Assembly (NCBI GenBank): GCA_030374805.1
Contig: JARGSG010000079.1
Coordinates: 124,001 to 188,000, forward strand
Direction: 5' to 3'
Length of the DNA: 64,000 nucleotides
Origin: Gracilaria gracilis
Taxonomy: Eukaryota; Rhodophyta; Florideophyceae; Gracilariales; Gracilariaceae
Under the pieces are notes generated by a model. That model did no database searches. It was not told the DNA's origin and saw only the letters and a list, made by a program, of their open reading frames with translations. Of this stretch, positions 1-9,489 are shown one piece after another; position 1 is the first letter of the stretch; every line of letters starts with the position of its first letter. The translations under genes and the position numbers were made by a program.

Positions 1-1117
1 AGCACCTCCTCACTGCCATCATCTTCAGAAAGGATGCAAACCAATTCCGTAAGCAGCCACCCACACTCGACTATCTTCACAACGTCTTCTTCTACCGCCT
101 CACAAGCAACTTCCTCTTGATCTCCCTCCTCGAAAAAAAAGCAGTCCCAGCCGTCAAGCACTAAACTATGCAGTCATTCGATGACTCCTGCATCTTCCAC
201 TCCCCCAGCACCACCGGTGTCGATTCTTTCATCCGCTTCGTTCAAGTGTATTCTGACAAGCTCTCCATCTCCCTAAAATCTTCTTCCATCACCTACTACC
301 CCCTTCACTTTGCCCTCCGCAACTTTTTCTATTTCTGCCGCCACAAATACATCACCGACAACCTGAACCTGCTCGGCGACTTGAGAATCTTTTCCAGTCC
401 GGCCATCCCTTCTCAACACCCCGATAGCATCCCCCAAACCTCGTACGGCATCGCGCGCTCTACCAAAATGGGTCTCATCAAGCACAAGATCTCCAACCTC
501 CTGGAACTTCTTCTCACCTCCGGCCTCCATGGCTTCCGTCCTCGTGACGCTCATGGCTTTCTCCCACACAGTCACCAAATTATTGCCAGCTCCTGCGCCG
601 ACATCCTCAAAGCAAAGGACATTGTTGGCATCTCCTATGGCACCCACCCCAAACATCCATGCCACAGATGTACCGCCTCCGCTTCAACCTCCATCTACAC
701 ATCGCATCCCCTGCCCTTTGATCCCAGGCCCAGACCCTCGACGCGCGTAGACCACACTCCACCCTCCTCCAATATTCTGAGAAAGGCCTCCTTGCAAAAA
801 AATTCAGATTAGTCCACAACACTAAGGAAGAGGCCCTTGAAGCTTTTCAATCCTTTTTTATCGGACAACACTCCTCCATATTTGAGCCTACCCTCTCCTC
901 GACATCACCCCTCCTTCTTCCTTTAGAATACCTTCAACTTCAAAACGCTCCGGAACTTCCACCTCAGCATCTCCGAGCTCATCAACCAGGCAGTCATCGA
1001 AGACTCAAGTCAGAGGCCCTTTTCACCACCATTCGTTCCTTTAAGTCTCGTAGCTTTTTCAACGCCTTCCGCTCCTTTATCTTCAGACACACGAGCACCA
1101 TCCTTCCCGCCATCTAA
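1..1117 (+). pseudogene. Broken coding remnant, unrecognised
   Basis: Plus-strand coding runs from the window edge. A frame open from position 3 ends in TAA just before 168 and continues in the same frame through 168-812 (214 codons). Near 790-800, beside a run of A, the frame shifts and coding goes on to a TAA at 1115-1117. Hydrophobic and aromatic residues are spread like a folded protein (for example FALRNFFYFCRHKYITDNL), so it looks like one decayed gene rather than chance ORFs. I recognise no family or motif. The 5' end lies outside the window. It could be a host pseudogene or part of a transposon. Confidence 0.45.
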
Positions 1118-1800
1118 ATGCACTCCCCACCTAAAATATGAGCATGGAACCTATACGATTGCAGCGAAATGACACGTGGGAACGTGCTTCGGAAGATGAT
1201 ACAAATCAAATTGTGGTGGCAGTATCAAATGCGCGTCCTACGGCATTGCGTGCGTACGGCATGTGTATGTGGCTGCGGCACGCACAGCGCTCGGCGGCGA
1301 AAGCGCCTGCCGTCTGCAAGGAGCAGTGAGATGGGTACGTGGAGCGGGTGCTGGTACCATGCAGCCGAGTCGATGGCCATGCGCGCCGGCGCCGGTGATG
1401 GGCGGCGCAATACCCCGTGGTAGAACGTCGGCGACATCTGCATGCCGCTGGACGCTCTGGACGACCGCTACAACACCAGGCGCAAACCGGCGGCGGCGAT
1501 GATTCCATCGAACGGACCGGCGACGGCACATAGACACGACGCTTCACCTTTATTGGCGGTGCCGACGAAACGGCGTAACGCTTGGGCTCACTGGGCGTGT
1601 GGAGCCCGGAAGCGAACCGCTCCAGCGAGCACGGCGGCAAGCGCTGTAAAGAAGAAGTCAGCGGTTTGTGCATCGCGGCTGGAAAACGAGGCGGCGCGGC
1701 GGTGGGGGGAAAGGCGGGATGATGGCGGCGAAGAGAAACGCACCTCTGGCTCACTTGGTCCGCTGTCCATGCGGAAGTAATTTATTTCAAATTTCTTTTA
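1118..1800. other. GC-rich stretch without a recognisable gene
   Basis: Short ORFs are open on both strands over the same bases (for example 1206-1754 minus and 1442-1780 plus). This is what GC-rich sequence poor in stop codons gives by chance. The predicted peptides are rich in Arg, Ala, Ser and Pro and show no motif. I see no gene here. Confidence 0.5.
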
Positions 1801-1824
1801 GCGAGTGACTGGGCAGCGGAACGG

Positions 1825-1870
1825 GGTGTCGTGGTGCTTCAACGGTGCAAAGATGAAACGCAACGACACC
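1825..1870. repeat. Palindromic repeat, copy A
   Basis: A 46-bp imperfect palindrome starting GGTGTCGTGG and ending CAACGACACC. It belongs to a family whose consensus arms read GGTGTCGTGGCGCTTCATCGG around a TGCA-type centre. Left flank GGGCAGCGGAAC resembles the outer arm seen in better copies. Confidence 0.8.
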
Positions 1871-1879
1871 GAGGACCTG

Positions 1880-1925
1880 GGTATCGTGGGGCTTCATCGG
1901 TGCGCCGATGAAGCCCCACGCTACT
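1880..1925. repeat. Palindromic repeat, copy B
   Basis: Immediately follows copy A. The core GTGGGGCTTCATCGG is repeated perfectly in inverted form around a TGCG loop. The right flank continues as GGTCCGCTCTCCC, matching the outer arm GGTCCGCTGTCC of the family. Confidence 0.85.
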
Positions 1926-1975
1926 CCGGTCCGCTCTCCCATAAAATATTCTTTTCGTGTTATTTTAACGAGTAG

Positions 1976-2053
1976 CTGGACACGGGAACCGGGGTGTCGT
2001 GGCGCTTCATCCGTGCACTGATGATGCCCCACGACACCCCGGTCCGCTGTGCC
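1976..2053. repeat. Palindromic repeat, copy C with outer arms
   Basis: The inner palindrome is 1991-2040 (GGGGTGTCGTGG...CCACGACACCCC). Outer arms are also visible: TGGACACGGGAACC on the left and GGTCCGCTGTGCC on the right. About 35 bp of T-rich DNA to the left (TTTTAACGAGTAGCTGG) resembles the left flank of copy A (TTTTAGCGAGTGACTGG), so the repeat unit may be larger than the palindrome. Confidence 0.8.
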
Positions 2054-2557
2054 AGAGCGCCGTGAGAGCCGGTCCGCTGTTCCATGCTGATACGAACATG
2101 GAGCCCAACTCGAACTGTTTCATTTATTCACTATACTATATTAAATACTTTTCACTATTGATTATGGCTGTACTGAAGAAATCAAAGGAGTAAAACATCC
2201 ATTAAACTCGATAAAAATAGAAGTTATACTCTTTTTATCGGATATAATAGATGTGCTCTTCTCAGCTACGAAGCGTGAGGGTAGGCCACATTCTACGGTG
2301 ATATATTTATCTTGGGACATACATTCGGTTGTGGGAGAAGCTGAATATATCCCCGTAGAAGATACGATAAGGAATAGGGTAGAGCGTGAAAAATGTTGGA
2401 AAGGGGTGTTCAAAAGAAGTTGCAGGGGACTTGAGACAAAATTTATAGATCACTACACGCGTGGATGGAATGCGAAATGTTGAAATATGAAATATAATCT
2501 TTGTCGAGCAGATTGTTAACAAACATTGTAAAAATATTTTTTGGAACCACGGACGGA

Positions 2558-2604
2558 GGTGTCGTGGCGCTTCATTGGTGCAACGATGAGGAGCCATGAC
2601 ACGC
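2558..2604. repeat. Palindromic repeat, copy D
   Basis: GGTGTCGTGGCGCTTCATTGG on the left. The right arm is diverged (CGATGAGGAGCCATGACACGC), followed by GGTCCGCTGTC. Same family as 1825-2040. Confidence 0.7.
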
Positions 2605-2785
2605 TGGTCCGCTGTCAAAACAAGCTGAGAGTGATAAGGCTGGGGTGTTTGCATACGTGGCCCCGCCAACCGGCCACGAGCGATGAAGCTGGAGTGCGCC
2701 CCGCCCGCTGTCTGCGCGCCCGAAGTGATGAAGCTAGAGTTATGGAATACGTGACACCTCTAGCGCGCCGTTGAAAGCGGATCGG

Positions 2786-2831
2786 GGTGACCTGGCGCTT
2801 CATCGGTGCACAGATGAAGCGCCACGACACC
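2786..2831. repeat. Palindromic repeat, copy E
   Basis: Left arm TGGCGCTTCATCGG and right arm AGATGAAGCGCCACGACACC around TGCA. DNA at 2640-2760 holds fragments of the same sequence (GATGAAGCT, CCGCTGTCTGCGCGCC), suggesting older decayed copies. Confidence 0.75.
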
Positions 2832-2887
2832 TCCGCTTGCTGTCCCAGGCTGTCATTTTAATTAATTGAAACGACATAATCTTTTTG

Positions 2888-2957
2888 GGACAGCGAACCG
2901 GGTTGGCCTTGGCTTTATTGGTGCACCGATGAAGTGGCACGACACCGCATTCCACGG
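2888..2957. repeat. Palindromic repeat, copy F
   Basis: Left outer arm GGGACAGCGAACC, inner centre TTGGTGCACCGATGAAG, right arm GGCACGACACC. It is degenerate but collinear with the family. Confidence 0.7.
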
Positions 2958-3202
2958 TCTTACTTGTCCTTACTAACAACTTTGCTTGTATTTCTATAAT
3001 AATTTAGCTCCGTATCTCTCGCGTCTTCACGCTTTCCTTAACACCTCTTTAACGCATCACGTGCAACCGATGAAGTGCAACTTCAACTTCATCCGCTGTC
3101 CGCGCGCCATGAAAAATCAAGCTGGAGTTCTTGTATGTCTGCTTTCTCCATTTCTCGACCACCGAACCTGTTGTGCGACCGCTACTGTGCATTGACGGGG
3201 TG

Positions 3203-3278
3203 GACGGTAGACCGAGGTGAAGTTTGGTTCATGAAGGCAACGACGAAGCGCCATTGCACTCCTGGCCATTGCCCAGTC
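3203..3278. repeat. Decayed palindromic repeat
   Basis: GGACGGTAGACCGAGGTGAAG ... GACGAAGCGCCATTGCAC ... GGCCATTGCC aligns end to end with the full-length copy at 3761-3836 but has many changes. A half copy sits near 3062-3105 (GATGAAGTGCAACTTCAAC, CCGCTGTCCGCGCGCC). Confidence 0.5.
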
Positions 3279-3760
3279 GTCTTGTTCTCCGATGAATTTG
3301 ATAAGAACCTCTCCCTAAGAGAATGAAACTTTTTCTCTTCCACCAAGATATTGGTCTTTTCAAAATCCAAGTAATAATATAAATATATATTGCAATAGAG
3401 TTGCGTTAATTATACACTAACGTCACAGAGGCGACTGTCTGGCGCGGATACCGTCCGGTCGATACATATCTCTGCAAAGCTGTGGGCGAAACACGCCCGT
3501 CTATACAGATTACTTTCACGCACAAATGCTCGTGCGCAAACATCATTTAAGTCGTTGTTTTACAGAATAGGTTCACAAGAAATTAAGTACTTCTTCATGG
3601 GGACTTTGAGCCCAGTAACACACTTATGGGGATGCATATAATGAGCACGTTCGTATAGTGAGCATTGCTGCGGATGCTCTCGAGATACCCTAAATTAGTG
3701 TATAAGGGTGGTTTGGAATCCCTCCAAACGCATCCAGGACCAGCACTGTAGACCACCCGC
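3279..3760. other. No gene seen
   Basis: AT-rich to mixed sequence with only short ORFs. I see no family, repeat or RNA gene here. Confidence 0.4.
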
Positions 3761-3836
3761 TGGACAGTGGACCCGGGTGTAGCGACGCTTCATCGGTGCA
3801 TCGATGAAGCGCCACTGCACATCGGTCCGCTGTCCA
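3761..3836. repeat. Palindromic repeat, best full-length copy
   Basis: A 76-bp palindromic unit with outer arms TGGACAGTGGACC and GGTCCGCTGTCCA and inner arms CGCTTCATCGGTGCA / TCGATGAAGCG. It shows that the family unit is about 76 bp, nearly all of it able to fold back on itself. No target duplication is obvious beside it. Confidence 0.85.
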
Positions 3837-4340
3837 AAAACTTGAACAATTTTTTTGGCCCTGACGCCCCGTTCAGCCCCGAATCTCTGCATCCGGGGCA
3901 CACGTGCTAGTACTGATGAATATCGCGCTTGCAGCAACATCGCGGCCATGTACAACTTACTTCCGTTCGGGTCTGTTTCACATCCCCCTGTACTACATGC
4001 TTCAGTAGCCTACGCAGGTCTGTTGTCTTTATGCCTCACGCGAGTTGCAGAAAGCAAAATGCGCTAAATGTGGAATCACCGTATCTCGTGTGTTTGGTCG
4101 TGCCGCAGACATCGAGAGCTCATGAAAAGTAGTCTTATTTCTTTTTACGTGCTGCATCTTCAGTTCTATTAATCAAAGCGGTAAACCAAGCACCAGTGCT
4201 GCCTTGAACTCAATGCCTATCAGGTTTCTTGTACGATAATGATCTTCAGTATGCTTCTCATCTAATTGCATATGGGTCATACAGAGATGCGGGAGAACGT
4301 AGGTATTACCAGGGTGCTGAGATTGACAAGAATACTGACC

Positions 4341-4412
4341 ATCTACTGCTGGGACTGCTTAAGTGGTATTACTCAGCCGAGTAATATCAATTAAGCATTA
4401 CCAGTAGTAGAT
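4341..4412. repeat. Foldback hairpin, 34-bp arms
   Basis: Left arm 4341-4374 starts ATCTACTGCTGG and ends TATTACTC. The loop is AGCC. Right arm 4379-4412 starts GAGTAATATC and ends AGTAGTAGAT. By hand the arms match at 29 of 34 positions. It could be a tiny MITE or an RNA hairpin. Nothing nearby decides. Confidence 0.7.
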
Positions 4413-4499
4413 CTCCATAAATTGTAAGTAAAACCTGCTACTCATAAATATGAATCTAATCAATGCGATTCGGGTTTTTTTAATCGATACGATTGTATT

Positions 4500-5960
4500 G
4501 ACTGCTATACTATTCTCACGGATCTAGGAAGTACTTCACTGTAGCAGATAAGGAGCATCCCTACGAATGTCTCAAAGACAATGGATCCCTTTGCAGTAGA
4601 CCATTTCTGTTCAACCTCTGAGAGAAGAAGAGTTTTATGAATGAATAATTGAAGAAAAGGGCATAAAAAATCACGGGAGATAAGGTTGAAGATTGCGTTT
4701 ATGAGAGAGATGAGGCCAGAAAAGGCAGGGATAGTGAGAATTTGTAGTATTTTTGGAGCCACGTGGGCTCTATATGGCATTGGTACTGAACGAAAGAGGA
4801 AGAGTTTTGAAATTTCTCGGGAAACAATTAGTTGGCTGGAAATTATCGTAGAGAAGACTTGGATACAAATGGTCTTGCGCCGCAAGCTGGTGGGTGACCG
4901 ACAGTCCTTGGCTCTTCACAATGGTGAGAAGTGTGGGAGGTATTGCGTACACCTCGTTTGCTGTTATCCCTCTGATTTTTGAACCCCGTCAGTATGTGCG
5001 ATGTCAAATAGGTACCAGTAGGAAGAGAAGCTATTGGTTCTGCGTCAAAGGGCGGAGGTACCACATATGCTACCGCAGAGAAAGGAAGATGGTGAATTCA
5101 ATTATTTTTTGGGGAGAAGGAAGAAAATTGGGAAGGAGAAGGGGGTGGTGGTGATGGGGGCTAGGAGGATGAAGGACCGGTGAGGAGGTTTGCGGAGGAG
5201 ATGCAGGAGAGAATGAGGAGCCTTGGAGGGAATCTGGACAAAAATTGGAACGACATGGTTTCTGATATAGTGATTGAGATGAAAGGGGTGATGCGGAGTG
5301 TGTCGGGGGTTTGGGTGCAAATGGATTTGATTTCGAGAATTCGGAAATAAATGAATTGGTGTGAGTGGGAACTGATACGTATGTGAATGGGATGGTGGTA
5401 TGCATTGCGAGGAAAATGGTGAAGCCAAGGACGGAAAATATGGGCCTGAGGGGTTGGGTGGGAGTGTTGCTGAAGCCAGTAGAGCAAGTGGAAAATGCGT
5501 GCGAGTTGTTGTTAGGATTAAAGATGCTGTTGAGGGAAGGAGGAATACGGAGAGAAAAGGGGAGATGGAAAAAGTCACTGGTGTCACCATGATCTCGTGG
5601 TGGACGTGGCTGTGTGAAGGGGAGGAGAAGGAGAGAAGATAAAGAAGGGGAGGTTGGAGGGCGTCGACTGATGAAGAGGCAGAAGGGAGGGAGGGGAGGG
5701 TGATGGTGAACAAGGGTAAGGGGGTCTGCTTGAGGCTGCAGCTTCCAGGGGGAACTCCACTAGTTGGGTTAGATAATGTGGCCGTGCCTGCACGGAGGGC
5801 GAAACGCATATTGAAGTAGCAGCAGGACAAATTCTGGGAGGGTTTCGAGCCGTCCTGGTGCTGGGAAAGCGAAAGAGAATGGAAAGCGTTGCCATTTGTA
5901 ATTCTTCAACTTCAAATTTAGGGAAATTGAGACTCAGGGTCCGAATGCAGGGTTGGAACG
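4500..5960. other. Strand-biased DNA with weak coding signal, unrecognised
   Basis: Part of this stretch (about 5100-5720) is strongly purine-rich on the plus strand. Minus ORFs such as 5102-5830 are therefore long but are low-complexity Ser/Pro/Leu/His strings, best read as shadows. On the plus strand a frame around 5180-5350 has a helix-like pattern (VRRFAEEMQERMRSLGG) but is short and interrupted. 4686-4982 (+) is open for 98 codons with no recognisable domain. I cannot name a gene. Confidence 0.35.
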
Positions 5961-6252
5961 AGAGACCACTAGTGGTGGGTTCGTAATTTTCTAGAGTGTT
6001 TTTGACGAGTTTGCGGAATATAAAGTTACGAGCGGTGGCCGATGAAATACTAATTAGCCTTCAACCGCAATTGGTGGAGTTTAAACTGCACTGAACGGAA
6101 ACGTAATTTTCAAAAACAATTGCCTTGCGAACTAGTGCAAACTGCAAAAATACTAGTTTGTTCGTATTTTTATTTTCACAACTAGCATACTAAACTAGCA
6201 TTCCGGGAACACGGACGTCTCCGTATTATTGAGCAGTTTCCAAGCAAATACA

Positions 6253-6567
6253 CCTAGCGCTCCCTCCCAAACTACATGGTAAAGACAAGCACCTTTGGAC
6301 CAAATCTACGACCACTTGGTTTCTACCGTCAACCTTTTGGTTCAGCTGGAACTCATCAGGCTTTACGAGCACGCTCCGCGCTGTACATTGGACCTATTTA
6401 ACGGCTACGTTCTAAGCAGCTGCTATCTCGCGCCCGCAGTGGTTGGTGCTGCCGCACCCCCATTGGTATCCTCTATCCCACCTTCTTGGCCGAGTCCTCG
6501 TGCGCTCTCTAGCCATGCTTCCACACGAAGTACCCTATCGATTTGCGGCATCTGGTGTTGTACCAAA
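6253..6567 (+). repeat. 5' LTR of element 2, 5'-truncated
   Basis: Similar along its length to 17885-18200: shared blocks GCGCTCCCTC, CTACGACCACTTGGTTTC and GCAGCTGCTATCTCGCGCC. It ends GTTGTACCAAA where the 3' copy ends GTTGTACCACA. The first ~180 bp of the 3' LTR (17705-17885) have no match upstream of 6253, so the 5' LTR has lost its start, and the target duplication cannot be tested. Confidence 0.8.
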
Positions 6568-6591
6568 TTGGGGTCTTCCGACTTTGAATTG
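6568..6591 (+). promoter_or_regulatory. Primer binding site, decayed
   Basis: GGTCTTCCGACTTTGAATTG directly after the 5' LTR aligns with the primer site of element 1 (TGGTCTCCCGACTTAGAATC). Both elements therefore probably used the same tRNA primer. Confidence 0.6.
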
Positions 6592-9440
6592 TGGAATCAC
6601 CAACTGACCCAAAACGAAGTTTTTCAAAGAAAGGAAGTGGAATTGGAACACTGACCGGAGTCAAAGTATCACTGGAAACCGATTCAGTTAATCATCAAGT
6701 GACCAATTGGATATGTGAGCGAACCCTGGTCGAACCAGAGAGTCATCTGGTAGGGGTTACGGCGTGGGCCCCTTCTCATACGCTTGACCCATCCTGGATT
6801 ACTCTGAGCAGCTATTACGTCATAATTCCACCAAGGTCCACGCCAATAACGAAGAGCCGACGGCTAGAGATGTAAATCCCCTGGCGAACCACTCGGTACT
6901 AAGTCACTTCCAGATACCGTCGGAGGTTAGCGCAGATAATGGCTCTATGGTATTAAATGACGGTGAACCAACTCTAGAAAGATTCAAAGTCTACAAGTGC
7001 CGTACAGGCAGGTTGAAAAAGTGAAAAGTGACGTTCAAGTAGGGCACTTTCGTGTAAACCAATAGTGTACATTTTTTGGCTTGTACGCCAGTAGCAAGCC
7101 ATCTGTGACCAATAGTAGACCGCCTGTAGCCTTGGCCACGACTGGCGTACGATGATGCTATTTCAAAGTACAAAACTCACAGGCTATTCGTAGCAAACTC
7201 TATTAGTGGCCTACTATTGGTTGCGAGTGGCGTGCAGGTGGCACACAAGCCGAAAATTGTACGCCATTGGTTCACTTGAAAGTACGCCAATTGAACGAAA
7301 CTTATCACTTTTTCAAACTGGAAATACGCCAATTTTAGCCTTTTAGTCCTTCTAGGGCAACGATAGTAGTCCCTTGTTTGGACGTGGAGGCAATTCCCCG
7401 TATGGTTGCAGACAGAGCCACAGTGGAACTATCAAACAGGATTCCCACATTGGCGTTGCATTTCATCGAGAAAGATGCTAGCGGATACATAGAACAAACG
7501 GTGCAGGAGTGACTACAAGAGGGCCAAATGGTGCCACCGCAGAACATCTCAGACATGCCAGTTAAAACACTAATTGGTACGATAAACCCTCAGGTCTACA
7601 GATCAACGAAGGCGATCTAACCTAATCTTTCTTTTATATCGATTTGTGAGAAGCTATTTGGCCCCTTATCCGGAAAAGGAAGACCGTCGCAGTGGTGAGG
7701 GTCCAAGGTTTACATACCTTCCGCAACCTACCGAAAGATTCATACAGGACGACAGGAAGAGGAATCCTGATGGTAGAGATTCGTCGGACGATGATGATGA
7801 GCCGTGACGACGACCAAAAGATAAGAAGAAGACCGAGACGAGAAATAAGAAAGGTCGCGGGTAAGACCTGGTTTCTTCAGGCTGCGACACTGATTCGGAC
7901 TCGTCACATCAGAATGGCCGTCCAGGTAAAAAGAAAAGGAAGAACGACAACCGAAGGCTAAGAAGTGGCGAAAAGGAGAGCCTAACGGTACGAGGCGTCG
8001 AACTCAGAAACCGAAACAGATACTGACAATGACCTGCGGGTAATGCAGCCGCTTAACGATCTGTTCACTAAGGTGGTTGACTTTAGAAGCTACAGGTTGA
8101 TGAACAAAAGTTCTGAGTATATCATTTCGGTGGCTCAGAAAATAACTAAGCAGCATAAGCGGCTAAGTTTGCAAATGGGAGATACGACCTTCAGCGCTGA
8201 CGAACCTATTACAATCATGGACTTCCTACAGAGGTTTAAAATCGAATGTGACCAAAACAGGTTCTCGGAGGACGCATCCATGTGGTTGTTTGAATTTTAC
8301 CTCAAAAAATAATCGGCTACCCTGTTGCATAGCCGGATGCAAGTAATACCATGGAGGTGGACGAAACTCGACAAATATTTTAAGTTTCTACCCTCAGGTT
8401 GTTAATTACCTATTGAAAACATACGCAACGGATGAGTTCATCCAAGAATCATACGAAGAGGTTCTCAATTACTATCAGAAGTCCGGACGAACCGAGATAG
8501 AATTCGCAAAGTCATTGTTCTCAATGGGCTCCAGATGCGATAATTTATTCACCATTAGAAGGCTAAAGTCCATGTTTGCCGACAACGGTGATCAGTCCAT
8601 AAAGGCCCAAGTAAGAAATTACCTTGCAACTAACTAAAAGGTGGACTATAATGAACTAGATCGATACGCTCTGGCTTTGGGGGATACCCACCGAGCTGGA
8701 AAGAGACCTTCGGCCTTGGCAGTGACACTGTTAAGGACGAAGTATATAGCCCACCGAAAGGTATTTGAGGAGGACTACTCCGCGGATAAAACTGCCCAGA
8801 AAGCGACTCCAGCTGGTGCGGTAATTAATATGGTTGGAACGGGTTACCACAACGGGGTCTCGACACTATCCAACTGGTCGACCACAGTCCCGTCGACGCC
8901 AGGTGGGCCGCCCACGATGATACCAGAACCGATCGGTGGGGATCACGTACTGGCAGTACCATATTATACGCCACAGAGCCAACCGAGTACATACCGAACG
9001 TTATTTGACAAGCCATCCACGGCCCCTGGGCTGCCACGTGGTCAGCTTCGGTCGTTGTCCTGGGCGGTCCGAGATTCCACCGCGGGAAATTTCCTTTGTT
9101 GGTCGTGCTCATCGCCAGATCAATTGTTTAATGGTATGCCCTAATGTGTCATTGGCAGCACGTGCCGCCCTACCCCAAGCGGAGTAGAGCAACCATCAGG
9201 ATGTTTTCCGGCCATCCGTGTGACGCCGTGGACGCCTACAGGAAACCTTCATTCCTAAAGAAACCCAGACGGTCAATCTGGTTTCCACCTCTGAGGTCCA
9301 AGATCAAACTCCTCAACATGTTTCTGATCCCTCACATCAGGCGGAAAAAGCCTACAGGTCAGCACGCGGGCCGCTTCCGACTGGCCTTCTTCGGAAGGCC
9401 AGCTAGTCTCAATTGGTTTTCGTAAGGATGATCAAAAGAT
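6591..9440 (+). pseudogene. Gag pseudogene of element 2
   Basis: Gag-like coding in several broken pieces: an N-terminal piece from 6591, a coiled-coil-like piece around 7350-7560 after the MITE, a charged basic stretch at 7690-8040, then the capsid region at 8043-8312, 8413-8637 and 8641-9144. The capsid pieces align with element 1 Gag in order: DFLQRF against DFLPRF, a LLKTYATDEF-like string against LLRSYATNGG, and ELDRYALALGDT against ELIQYARAQGDS. The nucleocapsid zinc knuckle is no longer intact: only a CWSC pair near 9100 remains. Many stops and frameshifts. Confidence 0.75.
7005..7324. mobile_element. 320-bp foldback MITE
   Basis: The left half (7005 to about 7145) and the reverse complement of the right half run parallel for roughly 130 bp: GGTTGAAAAAGTG with AGTTTGAAAAAGTG, ACCAATAGTGTACA with ACCAATGGCGTACA, and ACCAATAGTAG in both. 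TA lies on each side (7003-7004 and 7325-7326), which fits a Tc1/mariner or pogo-mobilised non-autonomous element. It interrupts the Gag region of element 2 and has no coding capacity. Confidence 0.8.
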
Positions 9441-9489
9441 GGTTTCCGATCCGGTTGGCACTAATAACCAAACGTAGATGAGATGCTTC

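Noticed and set aside
1206-1754. A 182-codon minus ORF in the GC-rich stretch
   Set aside because: Arg/Ser/Pro-rich, overlapped by equally long plus-strand ORFs, no motif; probably chance.
5102-5830. A 242-codon minus ORF
   Set aside because: Low-complexity Ser/Pro/His/Leu product of a purine-rich opposite strand; overlapping frames are equally open.
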